Source of the DNA: Pseudoips prasinana
Lineage: Eukaryota; Arthropoda; Insecta; Lepidoptera; Nolidae
Length of the DNA: 64,000 nucleotides
Reading direction: 5' to 3'
Assembly: GCA_951640165.1 (NCBI GenBank)
Contig: OX621250.1
Span: 310,001 to 374,000, forward strand
In this document: positions 1 through 10,515 of the stretch, one piece after another
Position numbering within the stretch: position 1 is the first letter of the stretch
Layout: each line of letters begins with the position of its first letter
Translations under genes and position numbers: made by a program
The notes under the pieces: model-generated
Told to the model about the DNA's origin: nothing
The model's input: the letters and a program-made list of their open reading frames with translations, nothing else
The model's database searches: none

Positions 1-620
1 TATACTACTACTACGGTAAAGGCGCATGCTAAATAAAGTTCATGGCTTGGCATACAATACCAAGAAGTCGGGGGTTATGATCTTTGAGGCTGGAGTAAAA
101 GTCCTGTTGCAGCGCCGCGGCGCCGCCTGTATTACTTTATGGTACACCCTTCCTGAGAGTCTACTGGTTTATGAATTTTGGACATATGTATGTATATTCT
201 GCCGTGCATATGCTAAAGTGTCGTTATAAATTAAAATGTGTCATTGTAAATGTTACTCTATGTAATCACCTTAAAGTGTGATTTACCATAATAGCAGCTG
301 ATTTGTTACAGCGATCTAGTGAGCACGGCAGTATTGACTGCCAGCCTCATTGACGATGATGACATTGAACGAGAGCGGAAGGCGTTATCGCTTTGGTTAG
401 ATGCGCATGGGGATTGCTTTTAGGCAACAATGCGTAAAAGCTTCCTGGTGCGCAGAATGTGGAGCAACTTCATCAGTGTATTACATGGCTGTGAGTCGCC
501 TAGACTGTGAATATGTTGGTTACTGTTTTGCTGACTCCCGTGGCATGTCACACTATCTAAAGCGGATGGTGTTTAGTTTTGGATGAAATTCACAAAGTAG
601 TATTACAAATTAAGAAAAAA
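1..620. other. Unassigned AT-rich sequence
   Basis: No protein, RNA or repeat family was recognised. Short open frames at 26-229 and 401-586 have no motif I can place and are about the length expected by chance in AT-rich DNA. A GC-rich patch lies near 110-128 ('gcgccgcggcgccgcc'). The stretch may continue an element outside the window. Confidence 0.5.
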
Positions 621-858
621 CCAGCCAAGTGCGAGTCGGACTCGCGCACGAAGGGTTCTGTAACATTATCTATAAAAACGAGCAAAAAAATCACGTTTGT
701 TGTATGGGAACTCACTTAAATATTTATTTTATTTCGGTTTTTGGTATTTGTTGTTATAGCGACAACAGAAAAACATTATCTGTGAACATTTCAACTGTCT
801 AACTATCACGATTCACGTGATACAGCCTGGTGACAGACACATAGACGGAACCCTAAAA
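621..858 (+). repeat. Dispersed repeat H (GCGCACGAAGGGTTC...GGAACCCTAAAA)
   Basis: The left part reads 'ccaagtgcgagtcggactcg' followed by 'cgcacgaagggttctg'. The right part has 'acagcctggtgacagacaca' and closes with 'acggaaccctaaaa'. I recall this combination as a common lepidopteran interspersed repeat, probably a LINE-derived 3' region, but I cannot assign the parent clade. A second, better preserved copy is at 62969-63138, and a short inverted piece is at 47271-47365. Confidence 0.7.
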
Positions 859-1500
859 TATTCAACACATTAACTTTTCTAATTTATAGTAATGAGGGTA
901 ATATTAGTTTGCTTATTAAGAAAATGTTACGTTCACTAGTAGCTACGTATATTTTATTTAGTATGTGGCACATAAAGTACTGCAAAGTTTACATACACCA
1001 CCTCTGTAGTTTTATTTGGAGCCTTTGCTCGTATTTCGTGCACAAAATTCGAGCTCTCACTAAAGTAGTTTGTTGTGGTCGAGCGGACTTTACGTACTAA
1101 TTACCGTTATAGTATCCCTGTGTGCGTGCTGTGACTGTATGGAAGATGCTACGTATGTGTGCGTTTGCCGAAACATTTCCGGTGATTTTTCCGTCGTCCC
1201 TCGAGACGGTCAGGTAGTTAACCTTTTAATTGCGTCGCTACTAGGGTTGTCTGTCCTCCCATAGTTAAACCTTTTTCAAAAGGGCACCCGAGGGGACCGA
1301 GAGGCATTTTAAGTGTTCGAAACATATTGTTACAGATTTATATTAATAATATTGTGTCAACATTTTGTAAAACTTCACGACGAGTAGATTGTTTTGTAAA
1401 TAGAGTAAAGGTTGCCGTTTGTGAATATATGTAACAGTGTTCTCCTCTTTTCAGTTATTAATCAATTAAAACACACTCATAAAGTTGTTTGCTATCGAGT
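859..1500. other. Unassigned sequence
   Basis: Open frames at 909-1100 and 1070-1264 show no recognisable domain. Nothing else was seen. The right edge (1501-1508) is the target duplication of the SINE that follows. Confidence 0.5.
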
Positions 1501-1642
1501 GATTTAATAATAATAATATCTTAGGACATTATTCTCACACATTGTCATCTGATCCCAAAGCAGAGCTTGCACTATGGGAACCAGATAACTGATATACGAC
1601 ATATGCTACTTTTCTTTTATAAATATATACTTATATAGATGA

Positions 1643-1858
1643 AATCTGTCTGTGCTCAACTTCCAGTAACGAATATGAACAAACTGCTCACCACAACCTT
1701 TGGGAGTGTGATCTCTGGCAAAATCAGCGTAATATTATGTTAAACAGCTTGCAACGAATATATGAAATAGTTTATTATACGGATCTTGCAGCAACAAGGA
1801 ACAACTTCCGTGCGTTTAAACACATTTGCCATACCTACTATTGGGATCAAATACTCAC
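1643..1858 (+). pseudogene. LINE polyprotein C-terminal zinc-knuckle remnant
   Basis: About 70 codons read through from the insertion point: cysteines in ICLC, the TAHHNLWEC segment, and a following helical-looking tract with DLAATRNNF and FRAFKHICHTYYWD. The spacing C-x-C-x(n)-H-x4-C is the pattern found at the end of R1/LOA-type ORF2 proteins, downstream of reverse transcriptase and RNase H. Everything N-terminal is missing because of 5' truncation, so it cannot be functional. Confidence 0.6.
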
Positions 1859-2160
1859 TTAGGACCCTTAAATTGATCCTCGGTGCTTTTTCAGCTAGCT
1901 TTTCTAGTTGCAATTCTCTCGTTTAATGAGGTTATAGCCTCTTTACATCATTCTGTCTCCGGCTTTGCTCTGGAAGGAAGTGGAACTATTCATTTTCTAA
2001 CTCCTCCTTTTATTTCTTTCTGATTAAATTCGTTGCGGGATCCAAGACAGTTAAAGCGATTCCCCGGGACATGCCTGAGCCTCACCACTCAGTGTCATTT
2101 CATTGTGTGCCACTGTTGATCCTGGCTTATAGAAGTTGCAGTGGTGGGTAAGAGGGAGGG
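1643..2160 (+). mobile_element. 5'-truncated non-LTR retrotransposon (R1/LOA-like) inside SINE-A
   Basis: The insertion is bracketed by a perfect 14-bp direct repeat 'acttatatagatga' at 1629-1642 and 2161-2174, which is duplicated SINE sequence and therefore a target-site duplication. At its left end a reading frame has a CxC then HxxxxC arrangement (ICLC ... TAHHNLWEC) typical of the zinc-binding C-terminus of R1/LOA/Jockey-group LINE polyproteins, followed by a stop and about 330 bp of 3' UTR without a poly(A) tail. Absence of poly(A) fits R1-like elements. Clade assignment is tentative; the insertion itself is well supported. Confidence 0.8.
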
Positions 2161-2358
2161 ACTTATATAGATGATAACACCCAGACTCAGGACAAATGTT
2201 CATGCATATTTCTGTACTGGGTTGGACTCAAACCCACGATTTAATTAATAAATTATTATTAACTTCATTTTCGAGAAACAAGGTTCAAGGAGGTGGTGCA
2301 CATAGTTCTTATATCTATAAATTAGTAATTATTAAAAAAAGAAACAATATAATAATAT

Positions 2359-2545
2359 TTACAACTAGCTGTTGTTAGCTAGTTTTATCCGCATTAAACT
2401 TTATAACCTATGTGGTAATCCAGGTTGTCAGCCAACTCAATACCAAATTTTATTAAAAACGCTCCAGCCGTTTAGACGTAAAGAAGTAACAAACATACAC
2501 TCACACAGTCACAAACTTTCGCCTTTATAATATTATTAGGATAAA
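2359..2545 (+). repeat. CTAGCTGTGCCC repeat (tagctgtg family) copy 1
   Basis: Starts at a degenerate 'ctagctgttgttagc', has 'ccgcattaaactttataacc' and 'ctccagccgtttagacg', and ends with 'aaactttcgcctttataata' plus 'ttattagga'. The same order of blocks recurs in copies at 3040, 22203 and, inverted, at 4922, 30358 and 44820. I know the family as a very common lepidopteran repeat; its enzyme partner is not visible here. Confidence 0.75.
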
Positions 2546-2559
2546 GCCTAAGTCTAGAG

Positions 2560-2800
2560 TAATCATACATTATATTAAAAACTTCAACTAAACATAATCT
2601 CCTTGGCAATAACTTAATACAAGCAAGCTAAATATCACTACCATTATAAAATAAATTGTATAAATGTTTTAACATTCCGTGTACCTAAATATCTGTAGTA
2701 AGTAACTAGAAATAATAACTGTATTACTACTAACATGTTCTGACTATTTACAAGCGCTTTTTTAAAGTCTACGTGAACAAAAACCTTTTTTATTTTATTT
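2560..2800 (+). repeat. Dispersed repeat D copy 1
   Basis: Conserved blocks are 'gctaaatatcact', 'gtgtacctaaatatctgta', 'catgttctgactatttacaa', 'gcgcttttttaaagtctacg' and 'tgaacaaaaaccttttttat'. It recurs at 6760-7015 and 60450-60705 in the same orientation, and as shorter inverted copies at 17165, 32149 and 43927. The T-rich AT tail at one end suggests a LINE 3' region or a SINE, but no protein-coding part is present, so the class is unknown. Confidence 0.75.
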
Positions 2801-3039
2801 TATAATCTAAAAAGTTATCCTAGCCGTTGAAATATTTCTGCATCGCTACCTTTGAGTATCGCACCCAGAAAGCTGGCATTAATCAATATTTACATACAGC
2901 ATATTTGTTTCTATGCTCGACCATTTGTTTCTGATTGTTTCCTTAAGGGGTAATTTTACTACATATTCACTTTCTTGTAGTGTAATATTTATTGGGGCTG
3001 GCTTCTAGGCAAGCACTATTCATAAAATTATAATAAACT

Positions 3040-3182
3040 AGCTGTGACCCTTTTGTTAAACTTTATAGATTATAGCCTATGTGTTAATCCAGGGTTAAAA
3101 TCGCTCCAGCCGTTTGGGCGTTAAGAAGTAACAAACATACACACTCACAAACTTTCGCCTTTATAATATTAGTGTGATAAAA
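3040..3182 (+). repeat. tagctgtg repeat copy 2
   Basis: Begins 'aactagctgtgacc', continues 'aaactttatagattatagcc' and 'cgctccagccgtttgggcg', and ends 'aaactttcgcctttataata' plus 'ttagtgtga'. It is shorter than most copies because the middle block is missing. Confidence 0.8.
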
Positions 3183-3414
3183 TCAAAAAGGTTGAATTAA
3201 TAATAATGTATAATCATTGAACACTCGATATCTATAGTTTTAGACGTGTTTTACCACAACATGTCTATTCAGACACGACTATTCGGTTCTGTCTCTACAT
3301 TGACGTATTCTATACCGTCATTATCATAGATCGGAGCAGGTAGACCGATTTTTGGTATGCGTGGGACTACAGGATTCACTGGACTTACATTATATACTTA
3401 TTGATCTCTTGATT

Positions 3415-3463
3415 GAGCCTCTAAAAATCATAACCAACGTTTGGTTATGATTTTTAGAGGCTC
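3415..3463. repeat. Perfect hairpin, 23-bp arms, 3-nt loop
   Basis: Left arm 3415-3437 and right arm 3441-3463 are exact reverse complements, separated by 'cgt'. The arms start 'gagcctctaaaaatcataac'. It is not part of any recognised repeat here. It could be a snap-back duplication or a tiny foldback element. Confidence 0.9.
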
Positions 3464-3839
3464 TCATGCGAATGTGTGCATACATAATGAACTGAGGTTT
3501 GATCGCATATAATAATATGCCTAAACTTACGTGAAAAAGGTAGATTAGTTAGATACATTTTAACATCGATAATATCAGTTGAAATCGAAATCAATTTTAT
3601 TGATGCAATCTTTATTTAGTCTAAAACTTCAGACTTCAGGGTTCCTGGAATACCGGTGTCAGTCATAACCATATTAATATAGAAATTTGAAGAATTTAGC
3701 CCTAAATAGCTCTACCTACTGTCACATAAGGTCTGTATTATAATGCTATGATAATACATGTTCTGCCATTATAATAAATAGCATACCTCATGTGCACAAC
3801 GACGGTGGCTCGTGTTGATGAAATATACTCCAATTTACC
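3464..3839. other. Unassigned AT-rich sequence
   Basis: No open frame of note, and no repeat recognised. Confidence 0.5.
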
Positions 3840-3970
3840 GACGCCAGCACATCCAGCTACCCCAATCTGTCAAATTTCCTTTATATATTTTCAACTTTAT
3901 CACATAAGCATAAGGTTTCCTTTCAACCGGGGAAATTGGACAGATTGTGGTAGCATGATGTGCTGACGTC
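3840..3970. mobile_element. Small element with about 40-bp imperfect terminal inverted repeats
   Basis: The left end 3840-3879 begins 'gacgccagcacatc' and contains 'ccccaatctgtcaaatttcc'. The right end 3929-3970 contains 'ggaaattggacagattgtgg' and ends 'gatgtgctgacgtc'. These are complementary with a few mismatches and one small indel. The 131-bp length with long inverted ends is MITE-like. No clear target duplication was found and the superfamily is unknown. Confidence 0.65.
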
Positions 3971-4125
3971 TGTACATGTAGACGATGCAGTATAAATATC
4001 TACTTGGTCCACTTAGTGGAATTATTTGCTCGATCGGCTGTAGTTACGTATTCATATTAGATTTATAAGTTTATGATTTAAGAGAAAAGAAAACCATCAA
4101 AGTAAGTGTAGTATTAATAATAGTA

Positions 4126-4610
4126 TGGCGCGGTTGGTAAATGCTTGCTTTTCACGCCGCAGGTCGTGGGTTCGATTCCCACCAAGGACGGACAGTTGTG
4201 TGCATCAACATATCTTTTAGTCCTGAGTCGGGGCGTAATTATCTAATAATAATAATAATAATATCTGGGGACAATGTCACACAGATCATCCTAGCCCCAA
4301 ACTAAGCAAAGCTTGTACTATGGGTACCAGGCGACGATATACATACTTATATAGATAGATAAATACTTATATACATAGAAAACATCCATGACTCAGAAAC
4401 AAATATTCGTGCTCATCACACAAATATTTGCACTTACCGGGATTCGAACCCAGGACCACCAGCTTCGTAGGTAGGAGCACTACCAACTAGGCTACGGTGA
4501 CCGTCACAAGAAATGTAGTATATGTAATATATCAGTTACAGGCAGTACAAGCTCTGCTTAGTTTGCGATCAAATGGCCGTGTGTGAATAATGTCCCAGGA
4601 TTTTTTATTA
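4126..4610 (+). mobile_element. SINE-A copy interrupted by SINE-B
   Basis: The tRNA-like head at 4126-4195 has a B-box-like 'gtgggttcgattcccacc'. The body 'tagtcctgagtcggggcgta' stops at 4240. It resumes at about 4505 with 'cagtacaagctctgcttagt' and ends 'aataatgtcccagga' near 4605. The gap is filled by a minus-strand SINE-B, so SINE-A is the older insertion. The head is a SINE promoter relic and not a tRNA gene: the acceptor stem is not paired. Confidence 0.8.
4241..4503 (-). mobile_element. SINE-B copy inside SINE-A
   Basis: The 3' (aat)n tail at 4243-4260 is followed by 'ctagccccaaactaagcaaa' (complement of the shared SINE 3' end). At the other end is a tRNA-like head in complement, with 'gggattcgaacccaggacca' and 'aactaggctacggtgaccg'. 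A second, plus-strand copy is at 57296-57540. It shares its 3' end with SINE-A but has a different head, suggesting both are mobilised by the same LINE. Confidence 0.8.
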
Positions 4611-4921
4611 TTTCTTGCATTTTAATTTTGACACCGAGTGAGCAACGTCTTTATCGTCAATGTCTTTAGCAGTATAATAACCCTTAGCCATAACTATACT
4701 TTTATAGTGACATGAGTTCCTACTGTCCTGCTTTCTGTAGCGACTACATACCAACAATTGTCAGATTTTATTAACCTGTAATGTATACTACTGGGTGTAG
4801 TATAATACGACCGACTTAATGTTTATAAATGCAGCAGTATTTGATGACCCTCAAACTTCGTGATTGCGTAACTATAATTGGTAACTGTTTTCCAGAACAC
4901 CGTCACAAATACATACATGAG

Positions 4922-5112
4922 ATATCCTACTAATATTATAAACGCGAAAGTTTGTAAGTATAGATGGATGGATGTTTGTCACTCTTTCACGTAAAAACTA
5001 CCGAATGGATTTTAATGAAACTTTACAATAATATAGCTTGTACATCAAAATAACACATAGGCTATAGTTTATCAAGTTTAACGCGGGTAAAACCGCGTGG
5101 CACAGCTAGTAA
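4922..5112 (-). repeat. tagctgtg repeat copy 3
   Basis: Complement of the family. It starts 'actaatattataaacgcgaa', has 'ctctttcacgtaaaaactac' and 'aacacataggctatag', and ends 'gtaaaaccgcgtggcacagc' plus 'tagt'. Confidence 0.8.
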
Positions 5113-5642
5113 TTTATAAATTTCGATAAGCACCGCAAAGTTTCGATACTTTTTACTGGAACAGTAATTAACATGATTACTGCAACAGACGTCCTTTTTT
5201 AAGATACCAAGGTCGGCTTCGACCGAAATTAATATTACAATAATGAGCGTCGATAATTATATTGCGAGGCAATTTCAATTTAGGAATTAGTTAGTCTAAT
5301 TACCTTTGGCACATAATATCAAAGCCAGCTTTCGTACTGTTTCTTTAATGATTGGTGAGGTTAAGCGCATAGGCGTGAGGATATGTCCCGGCGTACCATT
5401 TGAGCGGGATATTATAATTACGTTTTTTTTTATGAAAGCGTGTAGTGAGATGGAAATATTTCACGTAGATACATAAATTCACGAAAATTTTCATTTACAA
5501 AATTAAACTAGTTTACTAATTAACGACGTATACAGTGTCCGAATACCGTGATACTACATTGTGAAATAACTAAAATTAGGTTAAGATATTTTGTAACTAA
5601 CATTGAATTGATAATAATAATCAAAATAATGTGTTGGGTAAA
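5113..5642. other. Unassigned sequence
   Basis: No repeat or coding signal was recognised with confidence. 'gtgaggttaagcgcatagg' near 5353 is faintly like the 5S-derived segment at 32536 but too short to claim. Confidence 0.4.
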
Positions 5643-5955
5643 TGTAGGTATGCTCATTATCATCACCATGTCAGCGTAATGAAGCCCACAGTTGGACAGA
5701 GGCCTGCCCAAAAGATTTCCAACACGGAGTTGTGCCAATCGTTTGGAGTGATATGCCATAATCGCACTTTTGGCGAACGGGTTGGCGATCGCAGAACTGG
5801 CAGCAGCGTCTCTCTGTGAACTATACACAGAGCGTCGCTACTGTCCGTTTTCTGGGAGATATTCCCTCGGGACGACTTCTATGGCCTTCACAAGAGGAGT
5901 GGGGGGGGGGGGGGTGATATCCTTTGCCGTCAGCCACACAGTAGAGCAAGCTTAT
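5643..5955 (-). mobile_element. RTE-type LINE 3' end or derived element
   Basis: On the plus strand it begins with a degenerate (cat)n tract, then 'cagttggacagaggcctgcc', 'tatgccataatcgcac', 'gaacgggttggcgatcgcag' and 'gccgtcagccacacagtaga'. The (ATG)n tail in complement next to a 'ggaggcc...gtccaac' block is the usual 3' terminus of lepidopteran RTE elements. A run of 14 consecutive G at 5901-5914 interrupts it. Open frames here (5520-5828, 5631-5819, 5770-5958) are chance frames in non-coding 3' sequence. Confidence 0.65.
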
Positions 5956-6755
5956 TAATTATACGTCAAAAAGTGTTGTCAAGGAAAAAAGCTAAAGAAA
6001 ATATAGTCTTGATACATTTACGAACAAAACATGATATTAATTTATAAATTAAAAGAAAGTTTTATTGTAATTGAAAATCTATTTTAGATAGAAAATCAAC
6101 TTAATTTCAAATTTTCGATGGATCCCCTTAAGCTGGCATATGTTGCAACTGGAAAAGTCTGACCCAGAGTGGAGCTCCCCAAGGCGCGGGTCTTCCTCGC
6201 TTTAGACTTGCGAAGTTGTGACATACACATTCCTAACAAAATCTTAAATTTTTTAGTTCTTAAGCCATAGTTAGTAACATAGACTACAATACAATTATAT
6301 ATTAATATAGCGTTAAACATCGTGTATCTTCACTATTCTAGCTTTGATTAAAATAAAGCAGCGGCAACCGAGGCATGTTGAGTTGTTGCTCAATATAATG
6401 GTGTCGCGTCTGTACACTGCAGTAGTCGTGCAGACAAAGAACTTACACTATGAGTGGATTATCTAACAGTGAGCTGTTATACTCCGTGACTTCCGTCGTA
6501 GTCGTACATCGCGTACGTCATACGTCGCAGCGTATTGTAGTAGGGGATCTTGAAGTAAAATGTACAATATTGTGTACTTTGACTGCGATAATAATATGTC
6601 TTCAGCATGTTAGAAGGTCTTAATATCATAAATAATAACATAATATTATTGGTTACGATTATATATATGTATACAAAATAAATAATAGTATAGTTAGCTT
6701 CTACAACCTTAATATACAACCCAAATAATACCTTGATATAGACAGAACCATTGAC
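5956..6755. other. Unassigned sequence
   Basis: Minus frames at 6096-6320 and 6477-6719 have no recognised motif and AT-driven composition. No repeat was identified. Confidence 0.45.
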
Positions 6756-6759
6756 AATA

Positions 6760-7015
6760 TGTAGATAAAATATTAGACTTAAACTAGATAATTAAGCATA
6801 ATCTCTTGACAATAACTTGATACGAGCTAGCTAAATATCATTGCTATAATAAAATAAATTTTATAAATGTTTTCATACAAAGTGTACCTAAATATCTATG
6901 TTACTAGAAATAATAATGTATACAACTATATTACTACAAACATGTTCTGACTATTTACAAGCGCTTTTTTAAAGTCTACGTGAATTAAAACCTTTTTAAT
7001 TTTTATTTTATTTAT
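6760..7015 (+). repeat. Dispersed repeat D copy 2
   Basis: Same block order as 2560-2800: 'gctagctaaatatcattgct', 'tgtacctaaatatctatg', 'tactacaaacatgttctgac', 'aagcgcttttttaaagtcta' and a T-rich end. Its 5' edge shares 'aagcataatctc' with copy 1, giving a repeat of about 240 bp. Confidence 0.75.
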
Positions 7016-8525
7016 TACAACAATCTCCGTTACAGGAAATTGTGTAAAGTATAAGAATATTTTACTGTTCACGTTTATCTAATGCCATATTTCAGATTTT
7101 TAGTACAAGCATGTCTGCGGTTTACGCTGTGGGAGTATAGACTCACTTTGGGGTATTGTTTTTACTTTTGCTACGGAATAAAGTATTTTGCACCTTATTG
7201 TCTCATTTTTGGTGTAAATTTAATATGGATGTAAACAGTTGCCCGTTTTGTCGTATATTTTCTAAACCATTACGTCTCAATAACAATCATAAAATTGTAC
7301 CCTCACAATCACACAGCTCCTTCAACATAACAGAGAATCAAACAATTAGCCTTTATTATGATTGTACAGAGGCGCAGATAGGATCTGTCGTCAAAGCGTT
7401 GAGATTACAACTCAGTTGTTGGCAGGAAATGAGAAATTAGTACCACAATAGAGAACGCAGATAATACGCTTACGAACTTTGTCAGACTTTTTGACGACAG
7501 CTGACGGCTATCTGATGGATGGCTCAAATTAAAGGCAAAAATTGATTATACATTTATTTCAATGTTTTAATAAACTTAGAAACACAATACTAATTATTGT
7601 TCATATGACCATAATATCTGTACCAACATCTTAACATCGGTTTTAGAATAAGAGAAATATTTGATAAAATATTGGAAACTTTGTAATATATGTTGTATCT
7701 TTGAACACAATGATGTCACATATCGGTATAAGTCGTCACATTTAGCCCAAAAGCGTGAAAATTAAAACAAAATAGAGATTATTATCAGATCACAATATGG
7801 TTACAATAACTAAGTCAATATTCATAACAAAAAGCAGACCACTTTATCAAAGTTATTAACATGTCATAAAAATGTATAGTAGTCACAATAAATATTGTAA
7901 TCATAAATTTTAGTACCTTGTCAAGAATTTATTTGTTGAGTAATAAGTTTGTTCTGGAAGGCTTTCAAATGTTGACACTCATTCCTAAACTTCACTTACT
8001 TAATTACTCTTATTTACAAGTCTAGAATAGTAGAAACTGAAACTCTGCTAATTTATATCTTACTTTATGAAAGTATTAAATTACGTGAATTCAATTAATT
8101 GATTTCGCGAGCATATTGTACCAGTTTGTGACGGTAGATGATCCATAGTGGTAGATACGTCATTGTTCACGAATTTATGGCATCGCAATGCAGATACGGC
8201 AATTGGTTCCCAATGATTCAAATTTACTACCCCAGAGCAATAAAGGCGTAGGTTATGTTACTTCAAAAATATTGTAATTAAAAATTCTCTTAATGAATTC
8301 AGCTCAATTGTGCCACTTAAAACAGCACTTACTGTCTTTATAAAATTTATGTTTTTAATTCTTACACAATTTAATACATACGACTGTATGTCAGTAAATT
8401 TATGGACAGACTTATATCGGTAAATAAAGAAAAAACTTAATAGTGGTTTATTAAAAAGAAAACTACACTAAGAATGGTGAATTGAATCACAATATCGCAG
8501 GAGACTTTACAAACATACAATTTAA
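7016..8525. other. Unassigned 1.5-kb stretch
   Basis: An open frame at 7156-7440 (94 codons) contains a CPFC pair but no second metal-binding pair, and I do not recognise it. The rest is AT-rich without visible repeats. It may be single-copy DNA. Confidence 0.4.
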
Positions 8526-8650
8526 AGACACCTAGCACACCCAGACTCACAACATCAATTCATGGGTCACACAAATAGCTGTCTAGTGCAGGAGCCAAAT
8601 CACCAGAGTGTCGAGAGGACCACCTTAACCACTGTGCCACATGCTCGTTA
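8526..8650 (-). mobile_element. SINE-C fragment
   Basis: In complement it shows 'acacccagactcacaacatc', 'tcatgggtcacacaaatagc' and a tRNA-like head ending 'aaccactgtgccacatgct'. The block order matches the better copy at 54655-54870. The 3' end is missing. Confidence 0.6.
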
Positions 8651-9311
8651 GTGAAGTATTAATACTCGTACTATGACCCACATATTATGCCTTTTTCGTA
8701 CTACAAATTCAACGCCCACAAATAACCACACCACCGTGTTATTAACGTGCGCTTTATGAAAACGAATAATATTCGTAAAAGACAAAATGTCAATGTTGAA
8801 AAATAAATGTGTGGTTGGCTATGTCACGGGAAAGTTGTGTGGCCAGTTTAATGAAATTTCATTGTTTTTTTCTATTGTTCAAAGCTGTATAATTCTCTAA
8901 CTATTCTGGGGATATGTTACTTCTGAATCGAAATTCGCATTTGAATCTTACTCGTTATGTTGTCCGACGTGCTTCTCATTTTGGCGGCCTCATTCCACAT
9001 ACATATAAGCCATTCCAACTCTTCTTCCACGATAAGGTTTGCAAAACTACAAAACCGTTTTATTTCATTGAAATACTAATGGATTACTATGGTCGATTTG
9101 ATTTCAACCTTAGTCGCATAGGATGTTAAATCATTGGCATTGGCTAAGAAATTTAAAATTACGTTCTATCTCCAAAGTATTTCTGTATTCAACATTTACA
9201 AAATATCTGATAAGTTTGTTATATGAATTCACAATGGCAGATTAAATTAAGGATTGCTATCCTTATTTCGGAGAATAACACATTATATATTTAATAACAT
9301 GTTATACATTT
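8651..9311. other. Unassigned sequence
   Basis: A 71-codon frame at 8914-9129 has no recognised domain. Nothing else was seen. Confidence 0.4.
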
Positions 9312-9690
9312 ATCATAAAATGTATGAGTATTATAAGAACGATATCAGGCCTCAAACCAATGGAATCCTGCAAGCCATTATTTAAAAAGTACTGTCTATT
9401 GACTTTCCCTTGTTTATTCATATACGAATGTGCAGTATTCGTTGGACAAAACATAAATTTATTTGCGAAAAGGGAAAGAAAACGTCATTTAGGCAAACTA
9501 TGTGTTGTACCCTACAAAACTACAATGATGCACAAAAGCATATTTTGCAGAGCACCTCTCATATATAATAAGTTACCAATTAGTATAAGAAATAGATCAG
9601 CAAATATTCAAAAAGGAACTCCATAAATTTCTGACAAACAAATGCTACTGTTCGGTCCAGGAATATTTTGATGACAAATCTTTTAATAAC
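9312..9690 (+). pseudogene. LINE polyprotein C-terminal remnant
   Basis: The reading frame contains IRTISGLKPMESCKPLFKK, FPCLFIYECAVFV and IFCRAPLIYNKLP, the conserved tail that follows reverse transcriptase in Jockey/CR1-group LINEs (compare IRAMFGLK...SCQPLFK and IYNKLPK at 31.4-31.6 kb). The main frame ends at 9626. The final block (KELHKFLTNKCY...EYFDDK) continues in another frame, so there is a frameshift near 9610. No RT catalytic region is present. Confidence 0.75.
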
Positions 9691-9968
9691 TACTAGTAAG
9701 TCTAAATAAATATAATTGTTATGTATGTTGTAATAATAATATTAAGAGTGTAATTATAGTCATTGTAATGATAATAATAATGTAAAATTGACATGATATT
9801 AATTGTAATTTATGTGACTAACAAACATTTTTTTTGACTTAAATGTAAGCAACATTTGCCCAAGCAACATTTGCACACCGAAATGGTAAAATATGGACAG
9901 GACATTAATGTTAAACTAACACCACTATGTACTCATATTTCGCAAATAAATTATTTGAATTTGAATTT
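9312..9968 (+). mobile_element. Jockey/CR1-group LINE 3' fragment
   Basis: 5'-truncated element consisting of the polyprotein C-terminal end (9312-9690), a 3' UTR, and the terminus 'aaataaattatttgaatttg' plus 'aatttg', a short-repeat tail typical of this LINE group. It is related to the copies at 31011-32148 and 47690-48595. Confidence 0.75.
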
Positions 9969-10515
9969 GTGGCTCTTATAAATAATCTTCAAACATTCTT
10001 TATTTAGAGCTGGATGACCGTGGGCTTCAGGCCACTCTTCCTTTGCGCAAATTTGCGCGCGTAAATTTGCGCTATTTATTGTCAAATTTCAAAGCTCCGG
10101 CCAGCGCTCGAGTTCTCCATAGCTAGAGAACTGGTCTTTTGGCCAAATAATAAGCATAGCTATTCAACGTGCTCCCAGGTCCCAGCCGTCTGGGTACTTT
10201 TTCCCTTGGCATCGATTCAGAAGAATACCTACTGAAGAAGTAGCATTGAAAAATAAAAACCTAATAGTTAAGCCTCTGTACAATAGCTTTAGATTATATC
10301 ATTTATAACTGAGTTTTCTGTGTATAGTAAATATAAATGTTTATATATATCGCATAATAGGCATTTTTTCCAGTTTCGAGAATGTATTGTTGAATCTTAA
10401 AGTATTAAAAAATATTTTTTTATTTTTAATTATAATTTCACGTTCGTAGTGTCTGTAAAAAGCGAATAAATTCGCAGTAGAACCAAAGTAACCAACGTAG
10501 CTCAAAATACTAGTC
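9969..10515. other. Unassigned sequence
   Basis: It has a self-complementary GC patch around 10044-10073 ('tttgcgcaaatttgcgcgcg' then 'taaatttgcgc') but no recognised repeat or gene. Confidence 0.4.

Larger units (their letters stand above)
1501..2245 (-). mobile_element. SINE-A copy, 5'-truncated, split by a LINE insertion
   Basis: The 3' part of the SINE lies at 1509-1642: an (aat)n tail, then 'catctgatcccaaa' and 'cagagcttgcactatgggaa', the complement of the family's conserved 3' end. The body resumes at 2161-2237 with 'acacccagactcaggacaaa' and 'caaacccacg', ending inside the tRNA-like head. The copy is flanked by the same 8-mer 'gatttaat' at 1501-1508 and 2238-2245, a plausible target duplication for a 5'-truncated retroposed copy. 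The two halves are separated by the LINE fragment at 1643-2160. Full-length relatives are at 16539-16800 and 17263-17512. Confidence 0.8.

Noticed and set aside
4126..4200. tRNA gene candidates (also at 15988, 16539, 49318, 54655, 57296, 58784)
   Set aside because: B-box-like and A-box-like motifs are present, but acceptor stems do not pair and each is followed by a conserved SINE body and tail.
7156..7440. 94-codon open frame with a CPFC motif
   Set aside because: A single Cys pair is not enough for a zinc-finger call, and nothing around it supports a gene.
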